From positions 186,001-250,000 of the forward strand of contig NZ_JACRSO010000003.1 in NCBI RefSeq assembly GCF_014384745.1: a DNA stretch of 64,000 nt, in the 5' to 3' direction. The translations under genes were made by a program, and so were the position numbers. Under the pieces are notes generated by a model that was not told the origin of the DNA, ran no database searches, and was given only the letters and a program-made list of their open reading frames with translations. Positions 27,421-35,344 of this stretch are shown piece after piece (within the stretch, counting starts at the first letter, position 1; each line of letters begins with the position of its first letter). The DNA is from Luoshenia tenuis (lineage in GTDB: Bacteria > Bacillota > Clostridia > Christensenellales > GCA-900066905).

Positions 27421-28236
27421 TTAAGGCGTGCGAAGGATCTTGTACACCGTCCATTCTATTTCTGACGATAGAGTGGCGCCGCAATAGCCGCAATGCCCTG
27501 GCTGCTCCGGGGTAAGCGGCGCGCCGCAATGGGGGCATTCCTGCGCTTGTATTTGAGGACCCTTGATGGTTTGAAGGCGGCAGGGGCGGCCGAGCGTCCA
27601 CTGATAGTCCACACGCGGGACGCGCTGCGCTTCCAAATAGGCCATGCCCTCAGGCGCAGGGGCATAGGTCGGCGCAACGGACAGGCGTAGGATGAAGTTA
27701 TCGCGCCCCGCCTGGCGGAAATAACCGGTAACGCAGCAGGATAGGAGCGTGATCTGGGTCACGGACAAGACAGACGGACCGGCCCAGTATGCGGACAGCT
27801 CCCTTTCGAGCTGGGCATAGCAGGCGTCATCCACCAGAGGGCGGATGGCGGTGAGATCCCGCGCCCCGAAGGCCTGCGCCAGCAGCGCAAAGATCCGCGC
27901 AGCCTGCCCCAGCAGCTCTTCCTGTGTAAAATCGGGATTTTTCTTGCAAAAGCGCGCGAAAGGCGACGGTGTTTCTTTTTCGGGCAGATGCTCGCGCGCT
28001 TTCCTGGCCTGCAGATGGCGGCTATAAAGCCTGCCCAGCCACAGGATCAGGCCGATTATAGCCAAAAGCAAAAGCAGATAACCCGCTGCGGAAACGGGGG
28101 AGCCGGCGTGGGCGGCAGCAGCGTCCGCACTGGCCGCGAGCGCCCGTGGCGCAGGGGCCAGAACGCATGCGCCCCCTAAAAGCCCCATAAACGCCCGCCC
28201 CAGGCCGGGATGTATTTTGCGCTGCCACCTTTCCAA
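27421..28236 (-). CDS. TIM44-like domain / zinc-ribbon membrane protein, paralog 3 (divergent)
   Basis: 271 residues. The start is a TTG at 28236 with GGGGGG 7 nt upstream, 17 bp after the stop of paralog 2; the longer open frame upstream is an antisense-frame artefact of paralog 2. It has a signal-like N-terminus, a Ser/Ala linker, a membrane segment (about 50-67), the TIM44-like domain (NPDFTQEELLGQAARIFALL ... TQITLLSCCVTGYF) and a zinc ribbon (CPHCGAPL ... CGYCGATL). It is the most divergent of the four and lacks the DAGN Ser/Gly segment. Confidence 0.72.
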   Translation of the reverse strand: MERWQRKIHPGLGRAFMGLLGGACVLAPAPRALAASADAAAAHAGSPVSAAGYLLLLLAIIGLILWLGRLYSRHLQARKAREHLPEKETPSPFARFCKKNPDFTQEELLGQAARIFALLAQAFGARDLTAIRPLVDDACYAQLERELSAYWAGPSVLSVTQITLLSCCVTGYFRQAGRDNFILRLSVAPTYAPAPEGMAYLEAQRVPRVDYQWTLGRPCRLQTIKGPQIQAQECPHCGAPLTPEQPGHCGYCGATLSSEIEWTVYKILRTP

Positions 28237-28253
28237 AGTCTGGCCCCCCTTAC

Positions 28254-29162
28254 TTACCGGCTCTGTTGGGAGATGCCGCGGATGGCGGAGATCACCCAAT
28301 CGTACTCGCCCGAGGTCAATACGCTGGAGCAGTATTCGCACTGGCCGGACTGGTTGACGTTTACCGGCGCGCCGCAGTTGGGGCACTCGGTCATCCGCAC
28401 GCCGATCTGCTTGGGCGTTTGCACGCCCTTGGAGCGGATCAGGGTCCACTCATAGGTCATAAACAGTTCCTTGGTCTTGCTGCCGCTGACCACCGCGCCG
28501 GTGCGATCGTCGGTCACATAATCGATGATACGGGTCATGATGCGGATGGTCAGCACATCGTTTACCGCATCCTGCCGGTAACCGGTGATCTCGGTGGAGA
28601 GCACCGCGATGCGCTCGACATGGTTGGTCTGCTGTTTTTGGATGTACTCGTCGATCTGGCGGTTAAACTGGCCAAACAGCGCATCGGTCATCAGCATGCG
28701 GATCGGAGCCCACTGCTTTTGCTCCCAGGCCTGCTGCATCTGCACGTACATGTTGCCCACCCGCTCGAGCAGCGCCTCTTTAGAGAAATTGGGGTCGGCC
28801 TGGCGCAGCGGAGCCAGCAGGTTATCGGCCAGCGGCCGCGGCGTATTGCCTGCATTAAAGGAGACGCTGGAGGTTCCCTTCTTTTTACGGGTACTTTTAA
28901 TGATTAGGTAGACTACCACGATTACAACCAGCACGAGGATGCTAAACGGGGAGAATGAGCCGCCGCCCGAATAACTGCCGCCCGAACTCCAGCTGCTGGA
29001 ACTGGAACCGCCCCAGTCGGAACCGCCGCCCGAGCTGCCGCCGTAATCGCTCCCGCCGGCGAAGTTGCCCGCGTCGGCCAAACCCAGCGCCGGCAGGGCG
29101 CACAGCAGCGCCGCGGCCAGGGTCAAGGCGATCAGGATGCGGAAGAGTTTTTGCTTTTTCAT
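28254..29162 (-). CDS. TIM44-like domain / zinc-ribbon membrane protein, paralog 2
   Basis: 302 residues: signal peptide ending near ALGLADAGNF, a Gly/Ser-rich stretch (GGSDYGGSSGGGSDWGG and similar), one membrane segment (about 77-93), TIM44-like domain (DPNFSKEALLERVGNMYVQM ... ERIAVLSTEITGYRQDAVND) and zinc ribbon (CPNCGAPV ... CEYCSSVL). It is very similar to paralog 1 in the domain and C-terminus. TAGGGGCG precedes the ATG. Probably anchored with the TIM44-like domain inside the cell if the N-terminal part is cleaved or exported; the topology is uncertain. Confidence 0.78.
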   Translation of the reverse strand: MKKQKLFRILIALTLAAALLCALPALGLADAGNFAGGSDYGGSSGGGSDWGGSSSSSWSSGGSYSGGGSFSPFSILVLVVIVVVYLIIKSTRKKKGTSSVSFNAGNTPRPLADNLLAPLRQADPNFSKEALLERVGNMYVQMQQAWEQKQWAPIRMLMTDALFGQFNRQIDEYIQKQQTNHVERIAVLSTEITGYRQDAVNDVLTIRIMTRIIDYVTDDRTGAVVSGSKTKELFMTYEWTLIRSKGVQTPKQIGVRMTECPNCGAPVNVNQSGQCEYCSSVLTSGEYDWVISAIRGISQQSR

Positions 29163-29201
29163 AAAGTAACGCCCCTACAAAAATTTTATGGGATAAACCC
29201 G

Positions 29202-30260
29202 TCAACGGCTGCGCTGGGAGATGCCGCGGATGGCGGAGATCACCCAATCGTAGGCGCCGCTGGTCAACACGCTGCCGCAATATTCGCACTGGCCGGATTG
29301 GCTGAGGGATACCGGCGCGCCGCAGTTGGGGCACTGGGTCCATTCGGCCTCGTCTGCCTGGCGGGTCTTGGCCAGCTTGGAGCGGACCAGCGTCCATTCA
29401 TAGGTCATAAACAGCTCTTTATCCCGGCTGCCGCTGATCAACGCCCCGGTATCGTCGTCGGTCACATAATCGATGATGCGGGTTTCAAGAAGCACGGTCA
29501 AAACATCGTTCACCGCGTCCTGGCGATAATCTGTGATCTCCACCGACAGCACGCGAATGCCTTCCACGAAGTTGGTGCGGTGCCGGTTGATGTATTCTTG
29601 CATCTGGCGGTTAAACTGGCTAAACAGCGCATCGGTCATCAAAGCGCGCATGGGCGCCCACTGCTTGGCCTGCCAGGCCTGCTGCATCTGCACGTACATT
29701 TCGCCCACCCGCTTGGCAAAGGCCTGCCGGGTGAACCCGGGGTCGCGCTGGCGCAGCGGAGAGAGCTGAAAATCCGATACCGCGTAGATAGGCGCCGGGC
29801 GGACGGGGTCCGGCGGCGGAGCTTCCTTTCGGTTAGCCGGCGGAATAATCCTGAATAATAGATAGAGCCCAAGAGCGATCAGCCCAAGTAGGAATATAAT
29901 GATCAACATGATTCCCGGATCGGCGGGAGGATGGGGAGACTTTTTGGTGCTATGGGACGCGCTGCCAGCGTTGTAACTGGGGCTATCATCCTGGCTGCTG
30001 TACCGATAACTATCTGAACTATCGCTATACCAGCTGCTGGAGCCTCCTGAACTGCTCCAACTGGAATTGCCCGAACTGCTGCCGCCGCTCCAACCGGAAC
30101 TGCCGGAGCTGCCGCCGCCGCTCCAGCCGGAGCTGCCGCCGTAATCGCTGCTGCCGGCAAAGTTGCCCGCATCGGCCAGCCCCAGCGCGGGGATGGATAG
30201 CAAAAGCAGCCCGGCTAAAATCGCGGCGGTCAGCGCCCGGGCCCAATGCCTTTTGCGCAT
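29202..30260 (-). CDS. TIM44-like domain / zinc-ribbon membrane protein, paralog 1
   Basis: 352 residues, longest and first of the four. Signal peptide (1-29), then ADAGNFAGSSDYGGSSG and about 80 residues of Ser/Gly/Trp/Tyr low-complexity sequence, a membrane segment (about 117-140), the TIM44-like domain (DPGFTRQAFAKRVGEMYVQM ... EGIRVLSVEITDYRQDAVND) and zinc ribbon (CPNCGAPV ... CEYCGSVL). The Ser/Gly region looks like a disordered surface linker. The four genes run head to tail with 17-48 bp gaps and no terminator between, so they form one operon. Confidence 0.78.
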   Translation of the reverse strand: MRKRHWARALTAAILAGLLLLSIPALGLADAGNFAGSSDYGGSSGWSGGGSSGSSGWSGGSSSGNSSWSSSGGSSSWYSDSSDSYRYSSQDDSPSYNAGSASHSTKKSPHPPADPGIMLIIIFLLGLIALGLYLLFRIIPPANRKEAPPPDPVRPAPIYAVSDFQLSPLRQRDPGFTRQAFAKRVGEMYVQMQQAWQAKQWAPMRALMTDALFSQFNRQMQEYINRHRTNFVEGIRVLSVEITDYRQDAVNDVLTVLLETRIIDYVTDDDTGALISGSRDKELFMTYEWTLVRSKLAKTRQADEAEWTQCPNCGAPVSLSQSGQCEYCGSVLTSGAYDWVISAIRGISQRSR

Positions 30261-30330
30261 TCAAAACGCCCCTCTCAAACGAACTGGTTTATGTGTTGCA
30301 GTTAAGTTGTAACGCCCTGCACGCCGGCGC

Positions 30331-30879
30331 TTAGGCCTCGTGGAAAGAATCCACGATCTGGGCATCCGCCAGGTCGATGTGTGAAAAGAGCCACGCCTCT
30401 TTATAGACGGGGGCCATCTTACTTTGCGGGGTATGGGTCAAGATCAAATGGATGTATTCCAGCGCCATGCCGTGCTTGCGGGCGTAAAAGGCACCCATCG
30501 CCCCGTGCTGGATCAGGCGGCCTATCTCGCTTTTGCGGGGCGTGCCATCCGGCCCGGGCTCAAACTCCAGGATCTTGCTTACATCGTGCAGGTATCCAAG
30601 GGCGATGATCCGGTCGTGATCCAGCGCGATGCCCTGATATTCTTCCATGGCCTGCGCTACGGCCAGGGCGCCCTGGGTGGCTGCGTTGATATGATCCACC
30701 AGCCGGAAAGGATGCGCCTCGGGATTAAAGCAGGCGTCCTCCAGGCGCGGCCATAGGCAATCGGCAAAGGCATCCTGCCAGACGGCGATGATCTGCTCGG
30801 TCAGGCGGGCATCGCCAATGCGGCTTAGTAAAGGGAAAATGCGCAGCAGCTCCGCGCGCGAAAGCGAATGTTCAGCCAA
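30331..30879 (-). CDS. HD-domain protein (predicted metal-dependent phosphohydrolase)
   Basis: 182 residues from a TTG at 30879 with AAAGGGG 8-9 nt upstream. An upstream ATG at 30933 coincides with a good promoter -10 (30929-30934), so it is unlikely to be used. The HD-domain residues appear in order: VDHINAATQGALAVAQ, GYLHDVSKILEF, LILTHTPQSK and FSHIDLADAQ. Such proteins cleave nucleotides or phosphoesters; no substrate can be inferred. It ends 70 bp before the first TIM44-like paralog, so it may head that operon. Confidence 0.75.
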   Translation of the reverse strand: MAEHSLSRAELLRIFPLLSRIGDARLTEQIIAVWQDAFADCLWPRLEDACFNPEAHPFRLVDHINAATQGALAVAQAMEEYQGIALDHDRIIALGYLHDVSKILEFEPGPDGTPRKSEIGRLIQHGAMGAFYARKHGMALEYIHLILTHTPQSKMAPVYKEAWLFSHIDLADAQIVDSFHEA

Positions 30880-30905
30880 AAACAGCGCCCCTTTCGACGA
30901 AATAG

Positions 30906-30918
30906 ATACTAATAGTAT
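30906..30918. promoter_or_regulatory. Palindrome downstream of the HD-gene promoter
   Basis: ATACT-AAT-AGTAT, a perfect 13-bp inverted repeat about 10 bp past the -10, in a position where a repressor would block transcription. The binding protein is unknown. Confidence 0.4.
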
Positions 30919-30928
30919 ATTTTCCTTT

Positions 30929-30958
30929 ATCATAGCTTATATTTTAAACGGCTGTAAA
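30929..30958 (-). promoter_or_regulatory. Promoter for the HD gene
   Basis: TTTACA, 18 nt, TATGAT, reading leftward. Confidence 0.6.
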
Positions 30959-30982
30959 GCATGAAAAGGTAAGTGCGACAAG

Positions 30983-31018
30983 AAAAAGCGGCCCAGGGAA
31001 GACCCTGGGCCGCTTTTT
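30983..31018 (-). terminator. Terminator after the Cys-rich protein gene
   Basis: A 16-bp perfect stem AAAAAGCGGCCCAGGG and its complement with a 4-nt loop. Confidence 0.88.
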
Positions 31019-31067
31019 CTTGCGCTAAGGCAATGCACTACAGGTGATGGGAGGTTCGGTTAGGGGG

Positions 31068-31763
31068 TCAGCACCCGCAGTTGCAGCTGCGCGGCTGGAT
31101 GTTGTTATCCACATTGCAGTTGCAGCCCACGGGGAAAACCGGCAGACTGAAAAAGTCGTTGCACACGCCGGAGGAGAACTCCTCGCAGGGAGGAATCGGG
31201 CAGAAGCCGTAGCTGGGGATCAGCAGTTCCACTTCCGCGGTGATCTTCAAGATGATGGTGACGCATACTGTGACCTTGAAGCAGTTGTTATCGCAGTATG
31301 TACCGGTTACGCATACGGCGCTGGCCAACGCTTCCGCCGTGAAGGGAACGATGGAGTCGCAGGGCACGCACAGGATTACGTCTTTATGCACCGTGATGCA
31401 GCCGTAGCCCAGGCCCTCGCAGCCGTTGGCATCCTCAAAGAGGATCTCCAGGGGGATTTCCACATCGGCGCGGACGCGGGCAAAATTCGGCCGGTCGTCC
31501 AGGCGGTCGATGCACAGGTTGTGCAGCTTGCCGGAGCAGGCGGTGGAGCGGCAGGATACAAAGGTCAGCGGATAGCAAAACTGTTTGTCAGCGGGGTAAA
31601 GGTCGCAGATGCAAATGTTCACATCGTCGATCTGCTCTTGCTGCATGCAGCTGTCGTACACCTTTTTGACCTGGACGCACACCTTTTCGCTGATACCCTG
31701 GGCACCGTTGGTGCGGCCGGGGCACATTTCGTTACCTGCGTTTTGGGGAGAATAGAAAGACAT
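31068..31763 (-). CDS. Cys-rich protein, probable spore coat/exosporium component
   Basis: A 231-residue protein with more than 20 Cys, no signal peptide and no membrane segment. Clear pieces are GISEKVCVQVKKVYDSCMQQ, SCRSTACSG, a central beta-rich domain (VRADVEIPLEILFEDANG), and a Cys/Asn C-terminus (CNCNVDNNIQPRSCNCGC). Proteins with this KVCVQ-KKVYDSC start occur in spore-forming Clostridia and I infer a cross-linked coat or exosporium role. Support comes from a possible sigma-K/E promoter (31808-31833). AAAGGAGG precedes the ATG. Monocistronic. Confidence 0.6.
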   Translation of the reverse strand: MSFYSPQNAGNEMCPGRTNGAQGISEKVCVQVKKVYDSCMQQEQIDDVNICICDLYPADKQFCYPLTFVSCRSTACSGKLHNLCIDRLDDRPNFARVRADVEIPLEILFEDANGCEGLGYGCITVHKDVILCVPCDSIVPFTAEALASAVCVTGTYCDNNCFKVTVCVTIILKITAEVELLIPSYGFCPIPPCEEFSSGVCNDFFSLPVFPVGCNCNVDNNIQPRSCNCGC

Positions 31764-31807
31764 GTCATGGCCTCCTTTAAGATTGTTGTTTGACCGGTTT
31801 CGTTATC

Positions 31808-31833
31808 AGGATATGCTGGGGGCAAAATTTGGT
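31808..31833 (-). promoter_or_regulatory. Possible sigma-K/sigma-E type promoter
   Basis: CATATCCT fits the mother-cell -10 form CATAnnnT, with AC 16 nt upstream as a minimal -35. No sigma-A promoter is visible here. Short motifs, so tentative. Confidence 0.35.
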
Positions 31834-31864
31834 TCCAGTTGCGCGGCTTCCTTTCGCACAATTA

Positions 31865-31894
31865 TTTACAGTTGCGGCGCGGGCGTGGTATAGT
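31865..31894 (+). promoter_or_regulatory. Promoter for the epimerase-dehydrogenase-DUF1015 operon
   Basis: TTTACA, 18 nt, TATAGT, about 65 bp before the first gene. Confidence 0.65.
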
Positions 31895-31960
31895 TTTACT
31901 GGGACAATTTGGGGACGCTGTGTAATAAATCGAGCAGACGACGAAAGGAGCAAAACAGAA

Positions 31961-32881
31961 ATGGACGCTTCGATGTACCGATATTTTAAACCCGGCCTGA
32001 TTCACTTTATGGCCTATCCCAAATGTATGGGCGGGACGGATGAGAGCATTGTTGAAACGGTGCGCGCCATCGCCCGGGACGATTATTTTACCGCTATCGA
32101 GCTGAGCTGGATCAAGGACGACGCGGCGCGCGCCCAGGTCAAAAAGATTGTGACCGACGCGGGGCTTACGGTGCGCTACGGGGCCCAGCCCCGGCTTTTG
32201 ACCACGGGGCTGAACATTAACGATGTGGATGAGGCGGGCCGGCTGAAGGCGCTTAAGACCTTGAAGGAGGGGATTGACGAGGCCTATGAGCTGGGCGCCA
32301 AGGGCTTTGCCTTTTTGAGTGGGAAGTATACCGAGGAAAATAAGGACGCGGCCTATGACGCGCTGGTGCGCTCCACCCGCGAACTGTGCGCATACGCGGC
32401 CCAGAAGGATGGTATGCGCGTGGCGCTGGAAGTGTTCGACTATGATGTGGACAAGTGCAGCCTGATCGGCCCGGCGGACCTGGCGGCAAAGTTTGCAGCC
32501 GAGGTACGCGAAACCTGCCCCAACTTTGGGCTGATGGTGGACCTAAGCCACCTGCCGCTGCTGCACGAGAGCGCCAGGGAATCCCTGCTGCCGGTGAAGG
32601 ATTATATCATCCATGCCCACCTGGGCAACGCGGTAGATCCCAAGCTGGACCGCGCCGCCCCGGGTTATGGGGATCAGCACCCCCGCTTTGGCTTCCCGGG
32701 CGGGTGCAACGGCGTGCCCGAGATGGTGGAATTTTTGCGGGTGCTGCTGGAGATCGGCTTTTTGAATACCGAGAACCCGCCAGTGGTCAGCTTTGAGGTC
32801 AAACCCTTTGGGGATGAGGAGCCGGAGCTGGTGATCGCCAATGCCAAGCGGACGCTGAACGAAGCCTGGGCGGCCCTTTAA
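31961..32881 (+). CDS. Sugar phosphate isomerase/epimerase, TIM-barrel
   Basis: 306 residues from the ATG at 31961, which has AAAGGAG upstream; the longer open frame from 31790 runs through the promoter. Metal ligands of the xylose-isomerase-like barrel are visible: Glu in VALEVFD, Asp in MVDLSH, His in HAHLGN and Glu in SFEVKP. It is 14 bp from a 2-hydroxyacid dehydrogenase, so the pair may convert one small hydroxy-keto acid or sugar acid. The substrate is unknown. Confidence 0.8.
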   Translation: MDASMYRYFKPGLIHFMAYPKCMGGTDESIVETVRAIARDDYFTAIELSWIKDDAARAQVKKIVTDAGLTVRYGAQPRLLTTGLNINDVDEAGRLKALKTLKEGIDEAYELGAKGFAFLSGKYTEENKDAAYDALVRSTRELCAYAAQKDGMRVALEVFDYDVDKCSLIGPADLAAKFAAEVRETCPNFGLMVDLSHLPLLHESARESLLPVKDYIIHAHLGNAVDPKLDRAAPGYGDQHPRFGFPGGCNGVPEMVEFLRVLLEIGFLNTENPPVVSFEVKPFGDEEPELVIANAKRTLNEAWAAL

Positions 32882-32895
32882 GGAGGTAAACGGAT

Positions 32896-33873
32896 ATGCA
32901 GCCGAACATTTATGTGACCCGGGAACTTCCGGAAAAGCCCATGGCGGCGCTGCGCAAGCTGGGCAACGTGATCTGCAACCCGGAGGACCGGATGCTGACC
33001 CATGAGGAATTAATAAAGAATGTGGCGGGGATGGACGCGGTGCTCTGCCTGCTGACCGACCCCATCGACGAGGCGGTGCTCAAGGCCGCAGGGCCCCAGT
33101 GCAAGATCTTTGCCAATTACGCGGTGGGCTATAACAACATCGACATTACCGCCGCTACGGATTGCGCGATCTGGGTGAGCAATACCCCGGGCGTGCTGAC
33201 CGAGGCGACGGCGGATATCGCCTGGGCGCTGCTGTTTGCCTGCGCGCGGCGCATCGTCGAGGGGGACCGCTATATGCGCGAGGGGAAATTTACCGGCTGG
33301 GCGCCCAAGCTCTTTTTAGGGCAGGATATTACCGGCGCCACGCTGGGCGTGGTGGGCGCGGGCCGCATCGGCGGGGACTTTGCCCGCAAGGCCAAGGCCT
33401 TTGGCATGAAGGTGATCTACCATAACCGCAGGCGGGACGAAGCGCTGGAGCGGGATTGTGACGCGGAATGGGTCACGCTCCCGGAGCTGCTGCAGCGCTC
33501 GGACTATGTTTCCCTGCACGTGCCGCTGACCATGGAGACCCGGCATCTGATCGGCGAAAAAGAACTGAAGATGATGAAGCCCACGGCCATCCTCATCAAT
33601 ACAGCGCGGGGCCCGGTGGTGGATGAAAAGGCCCTGGCAAAGGCCCTGAAGGAGGGCACCATCTGGGCTGCCGGGCTGGATGTGTTTGAAAACGAGCCGG
33701 AATATGAGATGGAACTGCGGGACCTGCCCAATGTGACCATGATGCCCCATGTGGCCAGCGCCACCATCGCCACCCGCGACAGGATGGGCATGATGTGCGT
33801 AGAGAACATCCAAGCGGCCTTGAGCGGCAAGCTGCCGCCCAACTGCCTGAACCCCGATGCGCGCTCGCTTTAA
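32896..33873 (+). CDS. D-2-hydroxyacid dehydrogenase (glyoxylate/hydroxypyruvate reductase-like)
   Basis: 325 residues. NAD(P) site GVVGAGRIGGDFARKAKAFG; catalytic Arg near 238 (NTARGPVVDE), Glu near 265 (FENEPE) and His near 285 (PHVASAT). NYAVGYNNID and NTPGVLTEATADIAW are typical of glyoxylate/hydroxypyruvate reductases, which reduce glyoxylate to glycolate or hydroxypyruvate to D-glycerate. GGAGG lies upstream, 14 bp after the epimerase gene. A hydroxypyruvate isomerase gene (54249) and a serine pathway (47781-50057) elsewhere in the window fit a glycerate/serine role, by inference. Confidence 0.88.
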   Translation: MQPNIYVTRELPEKPMAALRKLGNVICNPEDRMLTHEELIKNVAGMDAVLCLLTDPIDEAVLKAAGPQCKIFANYAVGYNNIDITAATDCAIWVSNTPGVLTEATADIAWALLFACARRIVEGDRYMREGKFTGWAPKLFLGQDITGATLGVVGAGRIGGDFARKAKAFGMKVIYHNRRRDEALERDCDAEWVTLPELLQRSDYVSLHVPLTMETRHLIGEKELKMMKPTAILINTARGPVVDEKALAKALKEGTIWAAGLDVFENEPEYEMELRDLPNVTMMPHVASATIATRDRMGMMCVENIQAALSGKLPPNCLNPDARSL

Positions 33874-33897
33874 CCGGATTGGTAAGGAGGAGACCCT

Positions 33898-35238
33898 TTG
33901 ACGGATAGCCAGAATACGGCGCGGCTGCGGCGGGTAGGCATTTGCCCGCCGCAGGTTTTGTTGCCGGAAAAGCAGATCGACTTGAGTAAATGGGCGGTGA
34001 TCGCCTGCGACCAGTATACCTCCCAGCAGGATTATTGGGATAAGGCGGCGGACATCGTGGGCGGCGCGCCCTCGGCGCTGAACCTGATCTTCCCCGAGAT
34101 CTATTTGGAGCGGCCGGATGCCGCGCAGCGGATCGAGCGGATCCATCAGGCCATGGCCTCTTACCTGGAAAATGGCGTGCTGGCCGCGCCGAGGCAGGGC
34201 TTTATCTATATCGAGCGGCAGACCGCGCACGCGCCGCTGCGGCGGGGCCTGTTGGCCATGATCGATCTTGAAAAGTACGATTACAATAAAGGTTCAACTT
34301 CGCCGGTGCGGGCCACGGAGGGCACCATTTTATCGCGCATCCCGCCGCGCCAGGCGGTGCGCCGGGGCGCGGCGCTTGAACTGCCCCACGTGATGCTGCT
34401 GATCGACGACCCTGAGCACAGGGTCATCGAGCCACTGGCGGCGCATAAACATGAATTAGAAGTAGCCTACGATACCGACCTGATGCTGGGCGGAGGGCAT
34501 GTGACCGGGTTTTGGGTAGAGGGGGAGGAGGCCTATGGACGCCTGGCCGACGCCCTGGAAGGGCTGTGGCAGGACATCGCCGCCAAGTGCCCGGAAGCGC
34601 CGGTGCTTTACGCCGTGGGGGACGGCAACCACTCCCTGGCGACGGCCAAGGCCTGCTATGAAGAACTGAAAAAGGCCCTGGGCGAGGCGGCGCTGGCCCA
34701 CCCGGCTCGTTGGGCGATGGTGGAGATCAATAACGTGCATGACGAGGGGCTGACCTTTGGCCCCATCAATCGGGTATTGTTCCATACCCAGCCCCAGGAG
34801 CGGCTGGCGGGGCTGTTGGCCCGCGCCAAAGCCCTGGGCTGGCAGCCTGACCTTACGGCGCTGGCGCCTGAGGAACTGTGGCCGGCCGTTTGCGCGGCGG
34901 ACGCGGCGGGCGAACAGGCCCTTGGCGTAGTAGCCGACGGCGTATGCGGGCTGATCCGTTTGGGGAACCCGGGCCATCCCCTGGAGGTGGGGGCCATCCA
35001 GCAGTTGCTGGATGAAACCCTGCAGGACGGTGAGAGCCTAGATTATGTGCATGGCATTGAAACCACCCTAACGATGGGGATGCAGCAGGGCAATATGAGC
35101 TTTTTACTGCCGGCCATGGATAAACACGCCCTGTTTCCGGCGATCGAGCAGGCGGGCGCCCTGCCGCGCAAGACTTTTTCCATGGGCGAGGCGGATGAAA
35201 AACGCTTTTATCTGGAGTGCCGCAGGATAACGGCTTGA
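33898..35238 (+). CDS. DUF1015 family protein
   Basis: 446 residues from TTG at 33898 with AAGGAGGAG upstream. DUF1015 blocks are clear: LPEKQIDLSKWAVIACDQYT, GDGNHSLATAK and VHDEGLTFGPINRVLF. Cytoplasmic, no membrane segment. The catalytic role of the family is unproven; in several anaerobes it sits beside phosphoglycerate dehydrogenase and phosphoserine aminotransferase genes, and here it follows a related dehydrogenase by 24 bp. Its stop codon lies within the promoter of the next gene. Confidence 0.85.
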   Translation: MTDSQNTARLRRVGICPPQVLLPEKQIDLSKWAVIACDQYTSQQDYWDKAADIVGGAPSALNLIFPEIYLERPDAAQRIERIHQAMASYLENGVLAAPRQGFIYIERQTAHAPLRRGLLAMIDLEKYDYNKGSTSPVRATEGTILSRIPPRQAVRRGAALELPHVMLLIDDPEHRVIEPLAAHKHELEVAYDTDLMLGGGHVTGFWVEGEEAYGRLADALEGLWQDIAAKCPEAPVLYAVGDGNHSLATAKACYEELKKALGEAALAHPARWAMVEINNVHDEGLTFGPINRVLFHTQPQERLAGLLARAKALGWQPDLTALAPEELWPAVCAADAAGEQALGVVADGVCGLIRLGNPGHPLEVGAIQQLLDETLQDGESLDYVHGIETTLTMGMQQGNMSFLLPAMDKHALFPAIEQAGALPRKTFSMGEADEKRFYLECRRITA

Positions 35239-35264
35239 CGCGGGATGCAGGCTTACTTTATAAT
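35235..35264 (+). promoter_or_regulatory. Promoter for the aspartate kinase gene
   Basis: TTGACG, 18 nt, perfect TATAAT; the -35 overlaps the DUF1015 stop codon. Confidence 0.75.
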
Positions 35265-35344
35265 ATCACCCATGTGCGCGCGGAATTTGACGCATGCGCG
35301 CGAAAATGTGAATTGGGTTTATGCGTGAGGGAGGATGCACCATC

